DNA from: an uncultured Flavihumibacter sp.
Lineage (GTDB): Bacteria > Bacteroidota > Bacteroidia > Chitinophagales > Chitinophagaceae
Direction of reading: 5' to 3'
NCBI GenBank assembly: GCA_902168105.1
Contig: CABHOY010000047.1
Span: 62,001-126,000 of the forward strand
DNA length: 64,000 bases
Part shown: one piece after another, positions 1-8,926 of the stretch
Position numbering within the stretch: the first letter of the stretch is position 1
How the letters are laid out: each line of letters begins with the position of its first letter
Position numbers and translations under genes: made by a program
Notes under the pieces: generated by a model
The model's input: only the letters and a program-made list of their open reading frames with translations
Told to the model about the DNA's origin: nothing
Databases searched by the model: none

Positions 1-1
1 C

Positions 2-322
2 TTTGCAGCATTGGAAAGACTGAAACACGAAGACTTCATGAAAGACTGTTGGGTATGGCTGTACAAAGGCGCATGGCAGGAATGGAACGTCCATGAAATT
101 GAAATGGCTGTACCAATGAGCCCTGACCAGGTATTACAGAAACGCCTCGGTATCTTCATCCACCAAAGCCAGAAAGACGTGGTGCCTTTCATGGGTACCG
201 ATCTTCGTGAGTTCTGGGAAAGAGCAGAAGACCGTAACGCCAATACCGCTAACCTGTACGATCAGTTAGGTTTGCAGAAATATGCGGCGATGGAAGCTTT
301 TGTGAGATATCATTTCATGTAA
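2..322 (+). CDS. nagB: Glucosamine-6-phosphate deaminase, long Bacteroidota form, C-terminal end (5' partial)
   Basis: The reading frame is already open at base 2, so the gene starts upstream of the window and only about the last 106 residues are seen. The segment contains CWVWLYKGAWQEW, EIEMAVPMSPDQ and REFWERAEDRNANTA, which I recognise from the end of the roughly 640-residue Bacteroidota NagB proteins. These carry a second domain after the classical deaminase domain. The full enzyme would convert glucosamine-6-phosphate to fructose-6-phosphate and ammonia in amino-sugar catabolism. The catalytic domain lies outside the window, so the function rests on family resemblance of the tail only. 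A strong intrinsic terminator follows 21 nt after the stop codon. Confidence 0.78.
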   Translation, partial: FAALERLKHEDFMKDCWVWLYKGAWQEWNVHEIEMAVPMSPDQVLQKRLGIFIHQSQKDVVPFMGTDLREFWERAEDRNANTANLYDQLGLQKYAAMEAFVRYHFM

Positions 323-343
323 GCACAAGCTTTAAATACGTTC

Positions 344-379
344 AGCCCCCGTTCTCTGTAAGATGAACGGGGGCTTTTT
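344..379 (+). terminator. Intrinsic terminator after nagB
   Basis: An 11-bp perfect stem (344-354 with 365-375, AGCCCCCGTTC/GAACGGGGGCT) has a 10-nt loop and runs into TTTTT. It ends the nagB transcript and separates it from the downstream HD gene. Confidence 0.9.
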
Positions 380-409
380 AATTGGCCGTTTTTTTGCTAG
401 TTTTATTGC

Positions 410-841
410 ATGACACTTGCTACAGCCATATCTATCGCCATTGAAGCCCACGCCGGCCAATCAGACAAATACGGAGCCCCTTATCTCAAACACGTGATGC
501 GTGTAATGGAGCTCGGTAAAACCGAAGACGAAAAGATAGTAGGCGTCCTGCATGATGTAGTGGAAGATACCTCCTGGACCTTTGAGCAACTGACAGAAAA
601 AGGTCTGGCGCCCCATCAACTGGAAGCACTACGTTGCGTAACCAAACTTTCTGATGATGAAGACTATGACCATTTCATTGATCGTATCATTCCTAACCGG
701 CTTGCCTGCCTTGTGAAAATCAACGATTTGACTGACAATATGGATATCAGACGTATTCCTGAAATAACAGAAAAGGATATACCGCGTTTAAATAAATACA
801 TCAGGGCTTATAATAAAATTGCGGATGTCATTTCGCAATAG
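410..841 (+). CDS. Small HD-domain hydrolase, RelA/SpoT-like (single-domain)
   Basis: This 143-residue protein is essentially one HD phosphohydrolase domain. Visible motifs are His28 in YLKHVM, the metal-binding HDVVED at 48-53, and a KINDLTDN segment near residue 100. That segment aligns with the K-L-A-D-R-x-N-M motif of RSH hydrolases. The family resemblance is to the ppGpp hydrolase half of RelA/SpoT, as in stand-alone small alarmone hydrolases (Mesh1 type). No synthetase, TGS or ACT domain is present. Hydrolysis of (p)ppGpp or a related nucleotide is an inference; many such HD proteins are uncharacterised. The gene stands alone, with a terminator in front of it. Confidence 0.75.
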   Translation: MTLATAISIAIEAHAGQSDKYGAPYLKHVMRVMELGKTEDEKIVGVLHDVVEDTSWTFEQLTEKGLAPHQLEALRCVTKLSDDEDYDHFIDRIIPNRLACLVKINDLTDNMDIRRIPEITEKDIPRLNKYIRAYNKIADVISQ

Positions 842-971
842 TTAAATATTCGCTACATTTAGGAAGTATAAAATTGAGACCAATATCTGTCTGTTCATGT
901 TGAGATCCGTTGCTAAACCTGATCGAGTTTGTAATCTGCCAAGTCGTCCATTTTAAAAACCAAGAAACGTT

Positions 972-1865
972 ATGAGCCTGGTTATTACCAGCAAGGCTGC
1001 GGCCTATTTAGCTTTACTACGCGCCATTGAGTCCAATCGAACTGAAAATAAGCGTTTGTTCTACGACCCTTATGCTAAACTTTTCTTGCCCCCTTCTTTC
1101 AGGCTGGTTGAAAAACTGTCCCGTATCCCATTTATGAACAGGTTCATTAACTGGTTTATTGACAGGAACTGGACAGGAGCCCTTACCTGCTGCGCTGCCA
1201 GAACCAGGTTGGTAGACGTCATGACGGTAAACACCGTCCAGGACGAAGGCGTTAACCAGGTAATTGTATTCGGCGCGGGTTATGATTGCAGGGCCTTACG
1301 GCTGCAACTGAAGAAACGTGTACAGTTCGTTGAGATAGATCATCCGGACTTCCAGGCGGAAAAGCGGGATACGCTGTCCAAAAATCCCGGCAAGAACGGT
1401 ATGGAAGCGATGATCAATTATGTGCCGGTAGACCTGCTTACCCAGGACCTGGACCATGTAATACCACAGATCTTTCAGCAGGGCCACTACAAAACCATGT
1501 TTATATGGGAAGGCGTGACCAATTGTCTGACCGCTCCCATTGCGCCCAAAGCATTTGAATACTTCAAAACTTTCCAGCCAGGCACTATCATCGTGTTTAC
1601 CTATGTAGACAAAGAGGTGCTTGAGCACCCGGAGAAATTCACCGGCGCTGCCAGCGTTACAAAGCTTTTACGCCGCAATAACGAGTTCTGGAACTTCGGT
1701 ATCGACCCGGCCACGATAAAGGAATTTCTGGCCTCCTATAACATGGAACTGATGCATAACCTGGATTGCAACGTATACAGAGAGATGTACTACGGCGAAG
1801 CCGCCGCTAACATGAAAGGCTATGAATTCTACCGCGTAGCCATGGCACGGGTCACCGAAGGGTAA
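972..1865 (+). CDS. Class I SAM-dependent methyltransferase, leucine carboxyl methyltransferase-like (TIGR00027 type)
   Basis: The 297-residue protein has the SAM-binding glycine motif VIVFGAGYDCRALRL (about 97-111) followed by the acidic EIDHP at 121-125, and RNWTGALTCCAARTR near residue 65-79. This layout matches the PPM1/LCM-related family of putative S-adenosylmethionine-dependent methyltransferases, best known from actinobacteria. The substrate cannot be read from the sequence. The gene is monocistronic: it is preceded by about 130 nt of non-coding DNA and followed by a hairpin terminator and a striking 11-nt repeat array. The ATG at 972 fits the family N-terminus (residues 5-20 resemble the usual S-K-x-A-x-x-x-A-x-x-R start). 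Confidence 0.8.
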   Translation: MSLVITSKAAAYLALLRAIESNRTENKRLFYDPYAKLFLPPSFRLVEKLSRIPFMNRFINWFIDRNWTGALTCCAARTRLVDVMTVNTVQDEGVNQVIVFGAGYDCRALRLQLKKRVQFVEIDHPDFQAEKRDTLSKNPGKNGMEAMINYVPVDLLTQDLDHVIPQIFQQGHYKTMFIWEGVTNCLTAPIAPKAFEYFKTFQPGTIIVFTYVDKEVLEHPEKFTGAASVTKLLRRNNEFWNFGIDPATIKEFLASYNMELMHNLDCNVYREMYYGEAAANMKGYEFYRVAMARVTEG

Positions 1866-1924
1866 TTTGCCACTTCTTTCCCTTTAACATTCCCTTACTC
1901 AAACCTTACTCAGCTAATACTAAG

Positions 1925-1953
1925 AGCCTGCAGATTAACTTCTGCAGGCTTTC
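1925..1953 (+). terminator. Terminator hairpin after the methyltransferase
   Basis: A perfect 10-bp stem (1925-1934 with 1941-1950, AGCCTGCAGA/TCTGCAGGCT) has a 6-nt loop and only a short TTTC tail. It probably terminates the methyltransferase transcript. Confidence 0.65.
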
Positions 1954-1969
1954 AATATTAGCGCTCTGT

Positions 1970-2097
1970 CATACATAACCCATATATAAGCCTTATATCA
2001 ACCATAGATGTCCCATATATAACCCATACCTTTATAGATATGGGTTATATATGGCTTATATACGGGTTATATATGGGTTATATATGGGTTATCTCTG
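1970..2097. repeat. Long imperfect inverted repeat built of 11-nt units (array locus 1)
   Basis: The left arm (1970-2030) reads as consecutive 11-mers CATACATAACC, CATATATAAGC, CTTATATCAAC, CATAGATGTCC, CATATATAACC and a partial CATACC. The right arm (2043-2097) holds the reverse complement type: GGTTATATATG, GCTTATATACG, GGTTATATATG, GGTTATATATG and GGTTATCTCTG. All units stay in strict 11-nt register, and the arms are separated by about 12 nt. The whole could form a long, partly mismatched hairpin. It fills most of the 333-nt gap between the methyltransferase and the glutamine amidotransferase. It is non-coding, and the same unit design occurs at three other places in the window. Confidence 0.85.
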
Positions 2098-2198
2098 CTA
2101 AAGCGCTATAGTAGCACCTTTGCAAAGACAGTATAAAATACTAGTTGTATACAACACTCACCTTTCACACGTTTTATAGTAACAGAATATATTATATC

Positions 2199-2897
2199 AT
2201 GCTTATTCACATTTTTCAGCACGTTCCATTTGAGGGTCCGGGGTGTATCACCGACTGGGCAGATACACATCATCACACGATAGCTTTTACGAAATGGTAC
2301 GAACATCCGGCAAAACCGGATATGGCGGCAATAGACCTCCTGGTCGTTATGGGAGGCCCCATGAGCGTTCATGATGAAACTGTTCATCCCTGGCTGAAAA
2401 CGGAGAAAGAATGTATCAGGCAGGCTATTGAGGCGGGTAAGCAGGTATTGGGCATCTGCCTGGGCGCCCAGCTGATAGCTACCTCACTGGGGGCCAATGT
2501 ATACACCAACACGCAAAAAGAGATAGGTTGGTTCCCTGTTGCTTATTCCACCGCCCTGCTGCCTCCTGCACTGGCAGTTGAACTACCTGAAGCGCAGACG
2601 GTTTTTCACTGGCATGGCGATACGTTCGACCTGCCGGCGGGTGCAACCTGTTTTGCATCCACAGCAGTGACCCCTAACCAGGCCTTCCTGATAGGGCACA
2701 AGGTTATGGGCCTGCAATACCATTTCGAAGTAACGCCCGACTCGCTCAATGAAATGGTGAAACACGGCATGGACGAACTTGTTCCTGCTGCATATGTACA
2801 GGATGCCGATACGATCAGGGGCGAACAACGATACATAGAGGGCAGCAACATCACGATGTACCGCCTGCTTGACTTCCTCACTAGCAATTACGCCTGA
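2199..2897 (+). CDS. Type 1 glutamine amidotransferase (GMP synthase GATase-like)
   Basis: This 232-residue class I glutamine amidotransferase shows a complete catalytic triad: Cys87 in LGICLGAQ, and His175 and Glu177 in GLQYHFEV. Such stand-alone domains resemble the glutaminase half of GMP synthase, and they release ammonia from glutamine for an unknown acceptor. I chose the ATG at 2199 because the upstream in-frame extension begins with TTG at 2145 and has no family similarity. MLIHIFQHVPFEGPG is the typical start. A CACCTTTG element near 2115 resembles the -7 promoter box imperfectly. ypdA follows 21 nt downstream on the same strand, so the two are probably co-transcribed. No synthetase partner is adjacent. 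Confidence 0.82.
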   Translation: MLIHIFQHVPFEGPGCITDWADTHHHTIAFTKWYEHPAKPDMAAIDLLVVMGGPMSVHDETVHPWLKTEKECIRQAIEAGKQVLGICLGAQLIATSLGANVYTNTQKEIGWFPVAYSTALLPPALAVELPEAQTVFHWHGDTFDLPAGATCFASTAVTPNQAFLIGHKVMGLQYHFEVTPDSLNEMVKHGMDELVPAAYVQDADTIRGEQRYIEGSNITMYRLLDFLTSNYA

Positions 2898-2918
2898 TCC
2901 TTCGTAATTTTAACCATT

Positions 2919-3887
2919 ATGGACACTTACGATATACTCATAGTTGGCGCTGGTCCTATTGGCATTGCATGCGGACTGGCAGCACAAAAGGCAGGATTAA
3001 GTTATGTTATTGCGGAAAAAGGATGTCTTACCAATTCCCTCTACAACTATCCACTATACATGACCTTCTTTTCCACGTCGGAGAAGCTGGAAATTGGCGG
3101 TATCCCTTTCGTTTCTATCAGTGCCAAGCCTATACGTCCGGAAGCGCTGGAATACTATCGCAGGGTCACCATCTCCAATCACCTGAATGTGCGTTTATTT
3201 GAGCCTGTGGAAGGGATTAAACAGGAAGGAGAGATCTATCAGGTCACAACAGATAAAACTACTTATAAAGCCCGGCATATCATCATTGCCACCGGCTTTT
3301 ATGATATCCCGAACATGCTGCATATACCGGGAGAACATCTGGCTAAAGTAAATCATTACTATAAAGACCCACATTTTTATGCGGCACAAAAAGTAGTAGT
3401 GATCGGCGCTAATAATTCTTCTGTAGATGCGGCGCTGGAGACCTATCGCAAAGGTGCGGACGTAACAATGGTGATCAGGGAAGAAGGGATCGGCAAAAGG
3501 GTGAAATACTGGGTTAAACCGGATATAGAGAACCGGATAAAGGAAGGCAGCATCAAGGCTTATTTCCATTCCAACGTGAAAGCCATCAGGGAAAATGAAG
3601 TAGACATATCAACGCCGGATGGTATGATCACCCTTAAGAATGATTTTGTACTGGCGCTGACAGGTTATCAGCCTAACTTTAATTTCCTGGAGAAAACGGG
3701 TATTACGCTTACCCGCGATGCGAAGAAATATCCTGCTTACAATCCCGATACCATGGAGACAAACATGCCAGGCATCTATCTGGCCGGCGTGGTATGCGGA
3801 GGGATGGATACGCATGTCTGGTTCATTGAAAACTCCAGGGACCATGCCGATAAGATCATTGCACATATCACAGGTAAGCCCCGTTAG
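2919..3887 (+). CDS. ypdA: YpdA-family FAD/NAD(P) oxidoreductase, putative bacillithiol disulfide reductase
   Basis: The 322-residue flavoprotein has an N-terminal FAD-binding GAGPIG (10-15) and a second Rossmann motif VVVIGANNSS (about 160-170) for NAD(P)H. It lacks the CxxC redox pair of thioredoxin reductase. The pattern CLTNSLYNYP followed by TFFSTSEKLEIGG is characteristic of YpdA, the reductase that regenerates bacillithiol from its disulfide in Firmicutes and Bacteroidota. The role is therefore thiol redox homeostasis in the cytoplasm, inferred from the family. It lies 21 nt behind the amidotransferase and converges on murB, with only about 19 nt between the stop codons. Confidence 0.85.
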   Translation: MDTYDILIVGAGPIGIACGLAAQKAGLSYVIAEKGCLTNSLYNYPLYMTFFSTSEKLEIGGIPFVSISAKPIRPEALEYYRRVTISNHLNVRLFEPVEGIKQEGEIYQVTTDKTTYKARHIIIATGFYDIPNMLHIPGEHLAKVNHYYKDPHFYAAQKVVVIGANNSSVDAALETYRKGADVTMVIREEGIGKRVKYWVKPDIENRIKEGSIKAYFHSNVKAIRENEVDISTPDGMITLKNDFVLALTGYQPNFNFLEKTGITLTRDAKKYPAYNPDTMETNMPGIYLAGVVCGGMDTHVWFIENSRDHADKIIAHITGKPR

Positions 3888-3906
3888 GAGCTTACCTGCG
3901 ACGCTT

Positions 3907-4926
3907 TTATATGATGTTCACTTCCCTTTCCAGTTCCACGCCAAACTTTTCCTGCACGCTGTCCAGCACACGCTGTGATAAACGGTAGATCTCATCGCCC
4001 GTTGCGTTGCCATAGTTCACCAGCACCAGCGCCTGGCGTTCATGTACACCTGCATCTCCTTCCCTGAAACCTTTCCATCCACACTGCTCTATCATCCAAC
4101 CCGCTGCCAGCTTATAGTCGCCGTTAGCTACAGGATAGGCTACGATATGAGGAAACGCTTCTTTTAATGCTGCGTGTTTTGCCGCGTCTACCGTAGGGTT
4201 TTTAAAAAAGCTACCGGCATTGCCTATTTCTGCTGGATTAGGCAGTTTGGAACTACGGATATTAATAACAGCCTGACTGATGGATCTTATGTTCAGTTCT
4301 TTCACGCCCATGTGTTTCAGCTCTTCTTCTATAGCGCCATAGCTGGTATTGAACTTCGGATGTTTTGACAAACGATAGGTCACCGAAATAATAGCAAACT
4401 GGCCTTTGTATTTGCGTTTGAAAACACTTTCACGATATCCGAACTGGCAATCTGCACTATTGAAAGTAACGAGTGTATGATCCTGCATGTGATAGGCTTC
4501 CAGTTCATGAAAGCAGTCCTTTATTTCCACACCGTACGCGCCGATATTCTGCATTGGGCTGGCGCCAACGTTACCTGGTATCAGCGACAGGTTTTCCAGT
4601 CCTGCACGGTCATTTTTGATGCAATCCATGACGAACTGGTGCCAGCTCTCTCCTGCCCCTGCTTTCACATAAATATACTCGTCATCTTCACGTACTACCT
4701 CAATGCCTTTTATTTCATTCTTCAGCATAAAACCTTCAAAGAAATTGCTGGCGAAGAGGATGTTACTGCCTCCACCCAATATCAAAGGTGGCAGTTCCGG
4801 CAGCGGCGGATGCTCCAGCAGATATTTCAATTCATCTACCGAAGAAAAAGTCGAGAAGAAACGTGCCTGACCGCTAATGCCAAACGTATTATAAGACCGG
4901 AGCGAAACATTTTCGGATATGCGCAT
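3907..4926 (-). CDS. murB: UDP-N-acetylenolpyruvoylglucosamine reductase MurB
   Basis: MurB reduces UDP-GlcNAc-enolpyruvate to UDP-MurNAc with NADPH and FAD, the second committed step of peptidoglycan precursor synthesis. The 339-residue length and layout match the type I (E. coli-like) enzyme. It has the N-terminal NTFGI segment, the FAD-binding LILGGGSNIL near residue 50, SLIPGNVGASPMQNIGAYG in the middle, the proton-donor serine in GNAGSFFKNP, and a C-terminal substrate-binding domain. It is transcribed leftward and is divergent from the NAD(P)-binding protein gene at 4991, with a 64-nt gap that must hold both promoters. Confidence 0.95.
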   Translation of the reverse strand: MRISENVSLRSYNTFGISGQARFFSTFSSVDELKYLLEHPPLPELPPLILGGGSNILFASNFFEGFMLKNEIKGIEVVREDDEYIYVKAGAGESWHQFVMDCIKNDRAGLENLSLIPGNVGASPMQNIGAYGVEIKDCFHELEAYHMQDHTLVTFNSADCQFGYRESVFKRKYKGQFAIISVTYRLSKHPKFNTSYGAIEEELKHMGVKELNIRSISQAVINIRSSKLPNPAEIGNAGSFFKNPTVDAAKHAALKEAFPHIVAYPVANGDYKLAAGWMIEQCGWKGFREGDAGVHERQALVLVNYGNATGDEIYRLSQRVLDSVQEKFGVELEREVNII

Positions 4927-4990
4927 ATGATCGTAAATTTAGTCTAAAGCTGCACAGCAGCATTGTACAACCGACAAATATAATAAAACC

Positions 4991-5659
4991 ATGCCTCAAA
5001 CTGCTGTTGTAATAGGCGCAACCGGGCTCACAGGTACGACGCTGGTCACCTTGCTGCTGCACGACCCTCAATTCAGTAAGGTCAGGTTATTGTTGCGTAA
5101 CCCTTCCTTGAAACAGCGACCCGGCCTGGAAATGGTGCTGGTGGATTTTAACGACGAGGAAAGTCTTTCTGATGCACTGCAGGGGGATGTGATCTTTTGC
5201 TGTATCGGCACGACCATCCGCCAGGCAGGCTCTAAAGAACGTTTCCGGGAGGTAGATTTTGAAATACCTGTACGCTGTGCCACACTGGCCCGCAGGAATA
5301 ACATACAGCAATTCCAGCTGATCTCATCCAACGGCGCTGACGCTCATTCCCGCAATTTTTATCTGCGTACAAAAGGAGAAGTGGAGCACGCAGTGGAAAA
5401 GCTGGGATTCCCCTCACTGCACATTTTCCGTCCTTCCATATTACTGGGCGTACGTAAGGTATTCAGGTTGAAAGAATGGCTGATAATAGCACTGGCAATG
5501 GTGTTCTATTTCCTTTGGCAGGGACGCTGGAGGAAATACCGGCCTGTTAAAGCCGCAAATGTAGCCCGCGCTATGCTCAGCGCATCAAAGAAAGCACCCG
5601 ACGGCACGCACATTTATGAATATGATGCTATTAAAGAACTGGCATCAAGAGAAAGATGA
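4991..5659 (+). CDS. NAD(P)-binding Rossmann protein (HTATIP2/epimerase-like)
   Basis: The 222-residue protein starts with a Rossmann nucleotide-binding motif, VVIGATGLTGTTL (6-18), followed by VDFNDEESL and CCIGTTIRQAGS. It resembles NAD(P)H-binding short-chain epimerase-like proteins such as HTATIP2/YwnB. A YLRTKGEVE segment near residue 120 carries the Y-x-x-x-K catalytic pair of this fold. One hydrophobic stretch (about 160-175, LIIALAMVFYFLW) could associate with the membrane. The substrate is unknown. It ends four bases before the stop of priA on the opposite strand, leaving practically no intergenic space. Confidence 0.78.
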   Translation: MPQTAVVIGATGLTGTTLVTLLLHDPQFSKVRLLLRNPSLKQRPGLEMVLVDFNDEESLSDALQGDVIFCCIGTTIRQAGSKERFREVDFEIPVRCATLARRNNIQQFQLISSNGADAHSRNFYLRTKGEVEHAVEKLGFPSLHIFRPSILLGVRKVFRLKEWLIIALAMVFYFLWQGRWRKYRPVKAANVARAMLSASKKAPDGTHIYEYDAIKELASRER

Positions 5660-5663
5660 AGTG

Positions 5664-8111
5664 TTATATACAATCCACATCCGGCACAATGAAAACCGAA
5701 CGGAACTGCTTTTCAGCCAGCAGTTTGATAAAGTGCTCCTGTAACAGCCGTTTGGTGCCGGCAATAACTTTTGTATCACGGGGTAACTTGATCAGCATTT
5801 CCTGCAGATAGTTGTTACGTACACGTCCTACCAATGGTACGGCAGGTCCTACCAGCCGTGGCCCGATATGCGGCCGTAACCAGTTGCCCAGCACCTGCGC
5901 CGCCTGTTCTACCGTTTGTTGATTTTTATGCTTGAGGGTTATTTTCAGCAATCTGTAAAAAGGCGGATATCCAAAACGCTCCCGCTCTACTATTTCTGAC
6001 GCATACATCGCCTTATAGTCATGCGTTGTAACGTAGTGTAATATAGGATGACGTGTATTGCTGGCCTGTATGACCACTTTACCTTTTCCATGTTTTCTGC
6101 CGGCACGGCCACTTACCTGCTCCATTAGCTGGAAAGCCCTTTCATTCACACGGAAGTCGGGGAAGCTCAGTAAACTATCCGCACTTAAAATACCTACCAG
6201 GTTTACGTTATCAAAGTCCAGTCCCTTTACCACCATCTGTGTACCCACCAGGATGTCTATATCGCGCTGTTCCAGCATCTGGATCATCTTGTTATGGCTA
6301 TCCTTATTGCGTACAGCATCCATATCCATACGGGCGATGCGCGCCTTCGGAAATAGTTGCTGCAGATCGTCTTCTATCTTCTCTGTACCAAAGCTTTTAG
6401 GAATAAGCGTCTGACTGCCACAGGCGGCGCAGGTTTGCGGATAAGGATAACGGGTACCACAATAATGACAATGCAATTTATCCTGGTTACGGTGATAGGT
6501 CAGGGAAACATCACAGTTCTTACAGTTAGGTATCCAGCCACAGGTAGTACACATCAGAAAGGGTGCATATCCGCGCCTGTTCTGAAAAAGGATGACCTGT
6601 TTGTGTGCCGCCATGCTGCTATGGATAGCGGCATTCAGTTGTGGCGTGAAGTTCTCCTGCATATTCTTTTCCGCACGTTCCTTCTTTACATCCACAATCT
6701 CTATCTCTGGCATTTCCAGTCCGCCGAAACGTTCTGCCAGTTCCACCAGCCCGTATTTGCCCTGTTGTGCATTAAAATAAGACTCCAGGGACGGCGTGGC
6801 AGATCCCAGCAATACCTTTGCCCCGAACAGGCCTGCGTAGTAAATAGCGGCATCCCTGGCATGATAGCGCGGAGCGGGGTCCTGTTGTTTATAGGACGTA
6901 TCATGCTCTTCATCAAGGATGATCATACCGAGGTCACGGAAAGGCAGTAATAAACTGGAACGTGCGCCCAGCAGGATTTGCAGTTCGCCGGTCTTTACCT
7001 TGTTCCAGATCTCTACTCTTTCGTTATTACTAAACCGGGAATGATAGATCCCGATCTTCGTACCAAAATGTTTCTGTAAACGGCGGATGATCTGTGCAGT
7101 CAGTGCAATTTCCGGCAGGAGATATAATACCTGCTTACCGTTGGCAACATACTCTTCGATCAGTTTTACATACAACTGCGTTTTACCGCTGGAGGTAACG
7201 CCATGCAGCAATGTAACGGGTTTTGCGGCAAAGCTGTTACGCACTTCCGCCAGGGCTTTCTCCTGTGCAGGACTAAGTACAAAATCGATCTGCATTTCTG
7301 CTTTACCGCTGCCAGGTACACGATCTACCACACGCTGTTCAATCCACACGATGTTCTTTTCCACCAATCCTTTCAGCTGTGCGGCGGTAGCGCCTGATTT
7401 CTTCAGCAGTTCACTCTGCAGCACACTGCCCTGTGTTTTTATGAGGTGGAGATAGGCCAGCAAAAGTTCCATCTGCTTCGGCGCCCTGGCCAGTTCATTA
7501 AAGAGCGGCGCCAGTAATTCCTCATCTTCATATTGCGCGTGCAGTTGCACGTAGTTCTCCTTCTTCTCTTTATAAACTTCCTTCAACTCCTCATATACGA
7601 GCAGTACTTTCTTTTCGATCAGCTTTTTGATAGTAGAATATACGTCTGACTTATCGAGGATGAGCTGTACTTCGTCAATCCTGAGTTCTTTTCGTATATG
7701 CAGCGCTTCTGCTACCAGGTATTCATCATCATCCAGGGCAGAGAAATCGTCGCCGTAGGCATCATTGAAAAGCAGTAATGTTTCGCTGGAGAGTTTCAGG
7801 TGTGCGGGCAAGGCTGCATTTAATACTTCGCCTTCACTGCACATGTAGTAGGCTGACAACCATTGCCAGAATGACAGCTGTGTAGGATATACGACAGGGT
7901 CTTTATCCAGCATATCCAACAAAGGTTTGGTCTTATAGTCGGCCGGCGCCTGCTCATGGATCGCCTTTACAATACCTGCATATTTCTTCTGTTTGCCCAG
8001 TTGTACGGCCACACGGCTGCCTACCTTAAGTGATTCCTCCATATGCGGGGGTACCGAGTAAGTGTAATTCTTTGGCAGAGCCAATGGCAGTATGACGTCA
8101 GCAAACTTCAT
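5664..8111 (-). CDS. priA: Primosomal protein N' (replication restart helicase PriA)
   Basis: PriA recognises stalled or repaired forks and reloads the replicative helicase. The 815-residue protein shows an N-terminal DNA-binding domain, the Walker A LLHGVTSSGKTQ near residue 305, and the Walker B/DEEHD box ILDEEHDTSY. It also has the eight-cysteine zinc region (CTTCGWIPNCKNC, CHYCG and CAACG) inserted in the helicase, and the later motifs QMVVKGLDF and SGRAGR. All key residues are present. The gene is followed on the same strand by nothing closer than murB. The acyltransferase gene ends 10 nt upstream of its start, suggesting that priA is second in a plsC-priA operon. Confidence 0.96.
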   Translation of the reverse strand: MKFADVILPLALPKNYTYSVPPHMEESLKVGSRVAVQLGKQKKYAGIVKAIHEQAPADYKTKPLLDMLDKDPVVYPTQLSFWQWLSAYYMCSEGEVLNAALPAHLKLSSETLLLFNDAYGDDFSALDDDEYLVAEALHIRKELRIDEVQLILDKSDVYSTIKKLIEKKVLLVYEELKEVYKEKKENYVQLHAQYEDEELLAPLFNELARAPKQMELLLAYLHLIKTQGSVLQSELLKKSGATAAQLKGLVEKNIVWIEQRVVDRVPGSGKAEMQIDFVLSPAQEKALAEVRNSFAAKPVTLLHGVTSSGKTQLYVKLIEEYVANGKQVLYLLPEIALTAQIIRRLQKHFGTKIGIYHSRFSNNERVEIWNKVKTGELQILLGARSSLLLPFRDLGMIILDEEHDTSYKQQDPAPRYHARDAAIYYAGLFGAKVLLGSATPSLESYFNAQQGKYGLVELAERFGGLEMPEIEIVDVKKERAEKNMQENFTPQLNAAIHSSMAAHKQVILFQNRRGYAPFLMCTTCGWIPNCKNCDVSLTYHRNQDKLHCHYCGTRYPYPQTCAACGSQTLIPKSFGTEKIEDDLQQLFPKARIARMDMDAVRNKDSHNKMIQMLEQRDIDILVGTQMVVKGLDFDNVNLVGILSADSLLSFPDFRVNERAFQLMEQVSGRAGRKHGKGKVVIQASNTRHPILHYVTTHDYKAMYASEIVERERFGYPPFYRLLKITLKHKNQQTVEQAAQVLGNWLRPHIGPRLVGPAVPLVGRVRNNYLQEMLIKLPRDTKVIAGTKRLLQEHFIKLLAEKQFRSVFIVPDVDCI

Positions 8112-8120
8112 TTGTAATTG

Positions 8121-8861
8121 TTATACACTAGCCTTCAATTCCCGTTCCATAATATCAAAAACCTGCTGTTTCAGCACTGGCAGGTCATCCATTGTCAGGC
8201 CTGTGACAGGAACAGGTGGCAGATAAACTACTCTGCAACGGCCGGGATTCAGATTGAACCTTTTCGCATGCAGGCGGTCGCCGTTATCCAGATACAAAAC
8301 AGGCTGAATGGGTGTTTGTGTTTCAATGGCTATACGGAAAGCGCCATTATGGAATGGCTGCAGTGGTTTTTCTGTTTCGTTGGTAGTGCCTTCAGGAAAT
8401 ATGAGGATAGAGATACCTTCCTTAATGACGGCTATCATTTCGCGCACGCTGCGGGAGCGGGCTTTCGCATCCTTACGGTCTACCAGTACGACAGATTGTT
8501 TATAGATAAACCCGAAAAAGGGGATCTTTTTCATTTCGATCTTTCCCAGCGGCCGGAAGGGAAGGCGCATTACCTGCACGGCCAGGGCTGCGTCCAGGTA
8601 TGAACGATGATTGACAACATACAGATAAGGAGTTTTATCCCTTTTGTCATGTTTGTAAATTCTTTTCACCCTTATACCAACTGCAGGAAACCATGTATGA
8701 GACCAGAAACGCAGGAAATAGAAGACAATGTTCCCACCTTTTACTTTACCAAAGAAAGAAGCCACAAAAATGGGCGGAAGGATAAGGAACATGATCACAA
8801 GGAATACTATTGCGGCGTATATCATATACACCACATGTAACGGCTTGAGCAATAACTTCAT
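8121..8861 (-). CDS. plsC: 1-acyl-sn-glycerol-3-phosphate acyltransferase (PlsC-like)
   Basis: The protein (246 residues from the chosen start) has an N-terminal transmembrane segment (about 10-40, AAIVFLVIMFLILPPIFVAS) and the acyltransferase motif I NHRSYLD. It also has FPEGTTNE (motif III) and the KxIPFFGFIYK region. These are the catalytic and glycerol-phosphate-binding signatures of PlsC-type enzymes, which acylate lysophosphatidic acid to phosphatidic acid at the inner membrane. The ATG at 8861 (MKLLLKPLH) is preferred to an in-frame ATG 33 nt upstream, because the extra residues are charged and atypical. It is 9 nt upstream of priA, with which it is probably co-transcribed. Confidence 0.86.
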   Translation of the reverse strand: MKLLLKPLHVVYMIYAAIVFLVIMFLILPPIFVASFFGKVKGGNIVFYFLRFWSHTWFPAVGIRVKRIYKHDKRDKTPYLYVVNHRSYLDAALAVQVMRLPFRPLGKIEMKKIPFFGFIYKQSVVLVDRKDAKARSRSVREMIAVIKEGISILIFPEGTTNETEKPLQPFHNGAFRIAIETQTPIQPVLYLDNGDRLHAKRFNLNPGRCRVVYLPPVPVTGLTMDDLPVLKQQVFDIMERELKASV

Positions 8862-8926
8862 AATAATGCCAGTCTTCTTTTTAGTCGGATGCAAGCCGGA
8901 AAATTACTGCTTACAGATGGAAATAC

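Noticed and set aside
1970..2097. CRISPR array
   Set aside because: Units are 11 nt, contiguous without spacers, and the second half is inverted. No cas gene is in the window.
4477..4947. 156-codon plus-strand frame opposite murB
   Set aside because: Shadow of murB, without promoter or motifs.
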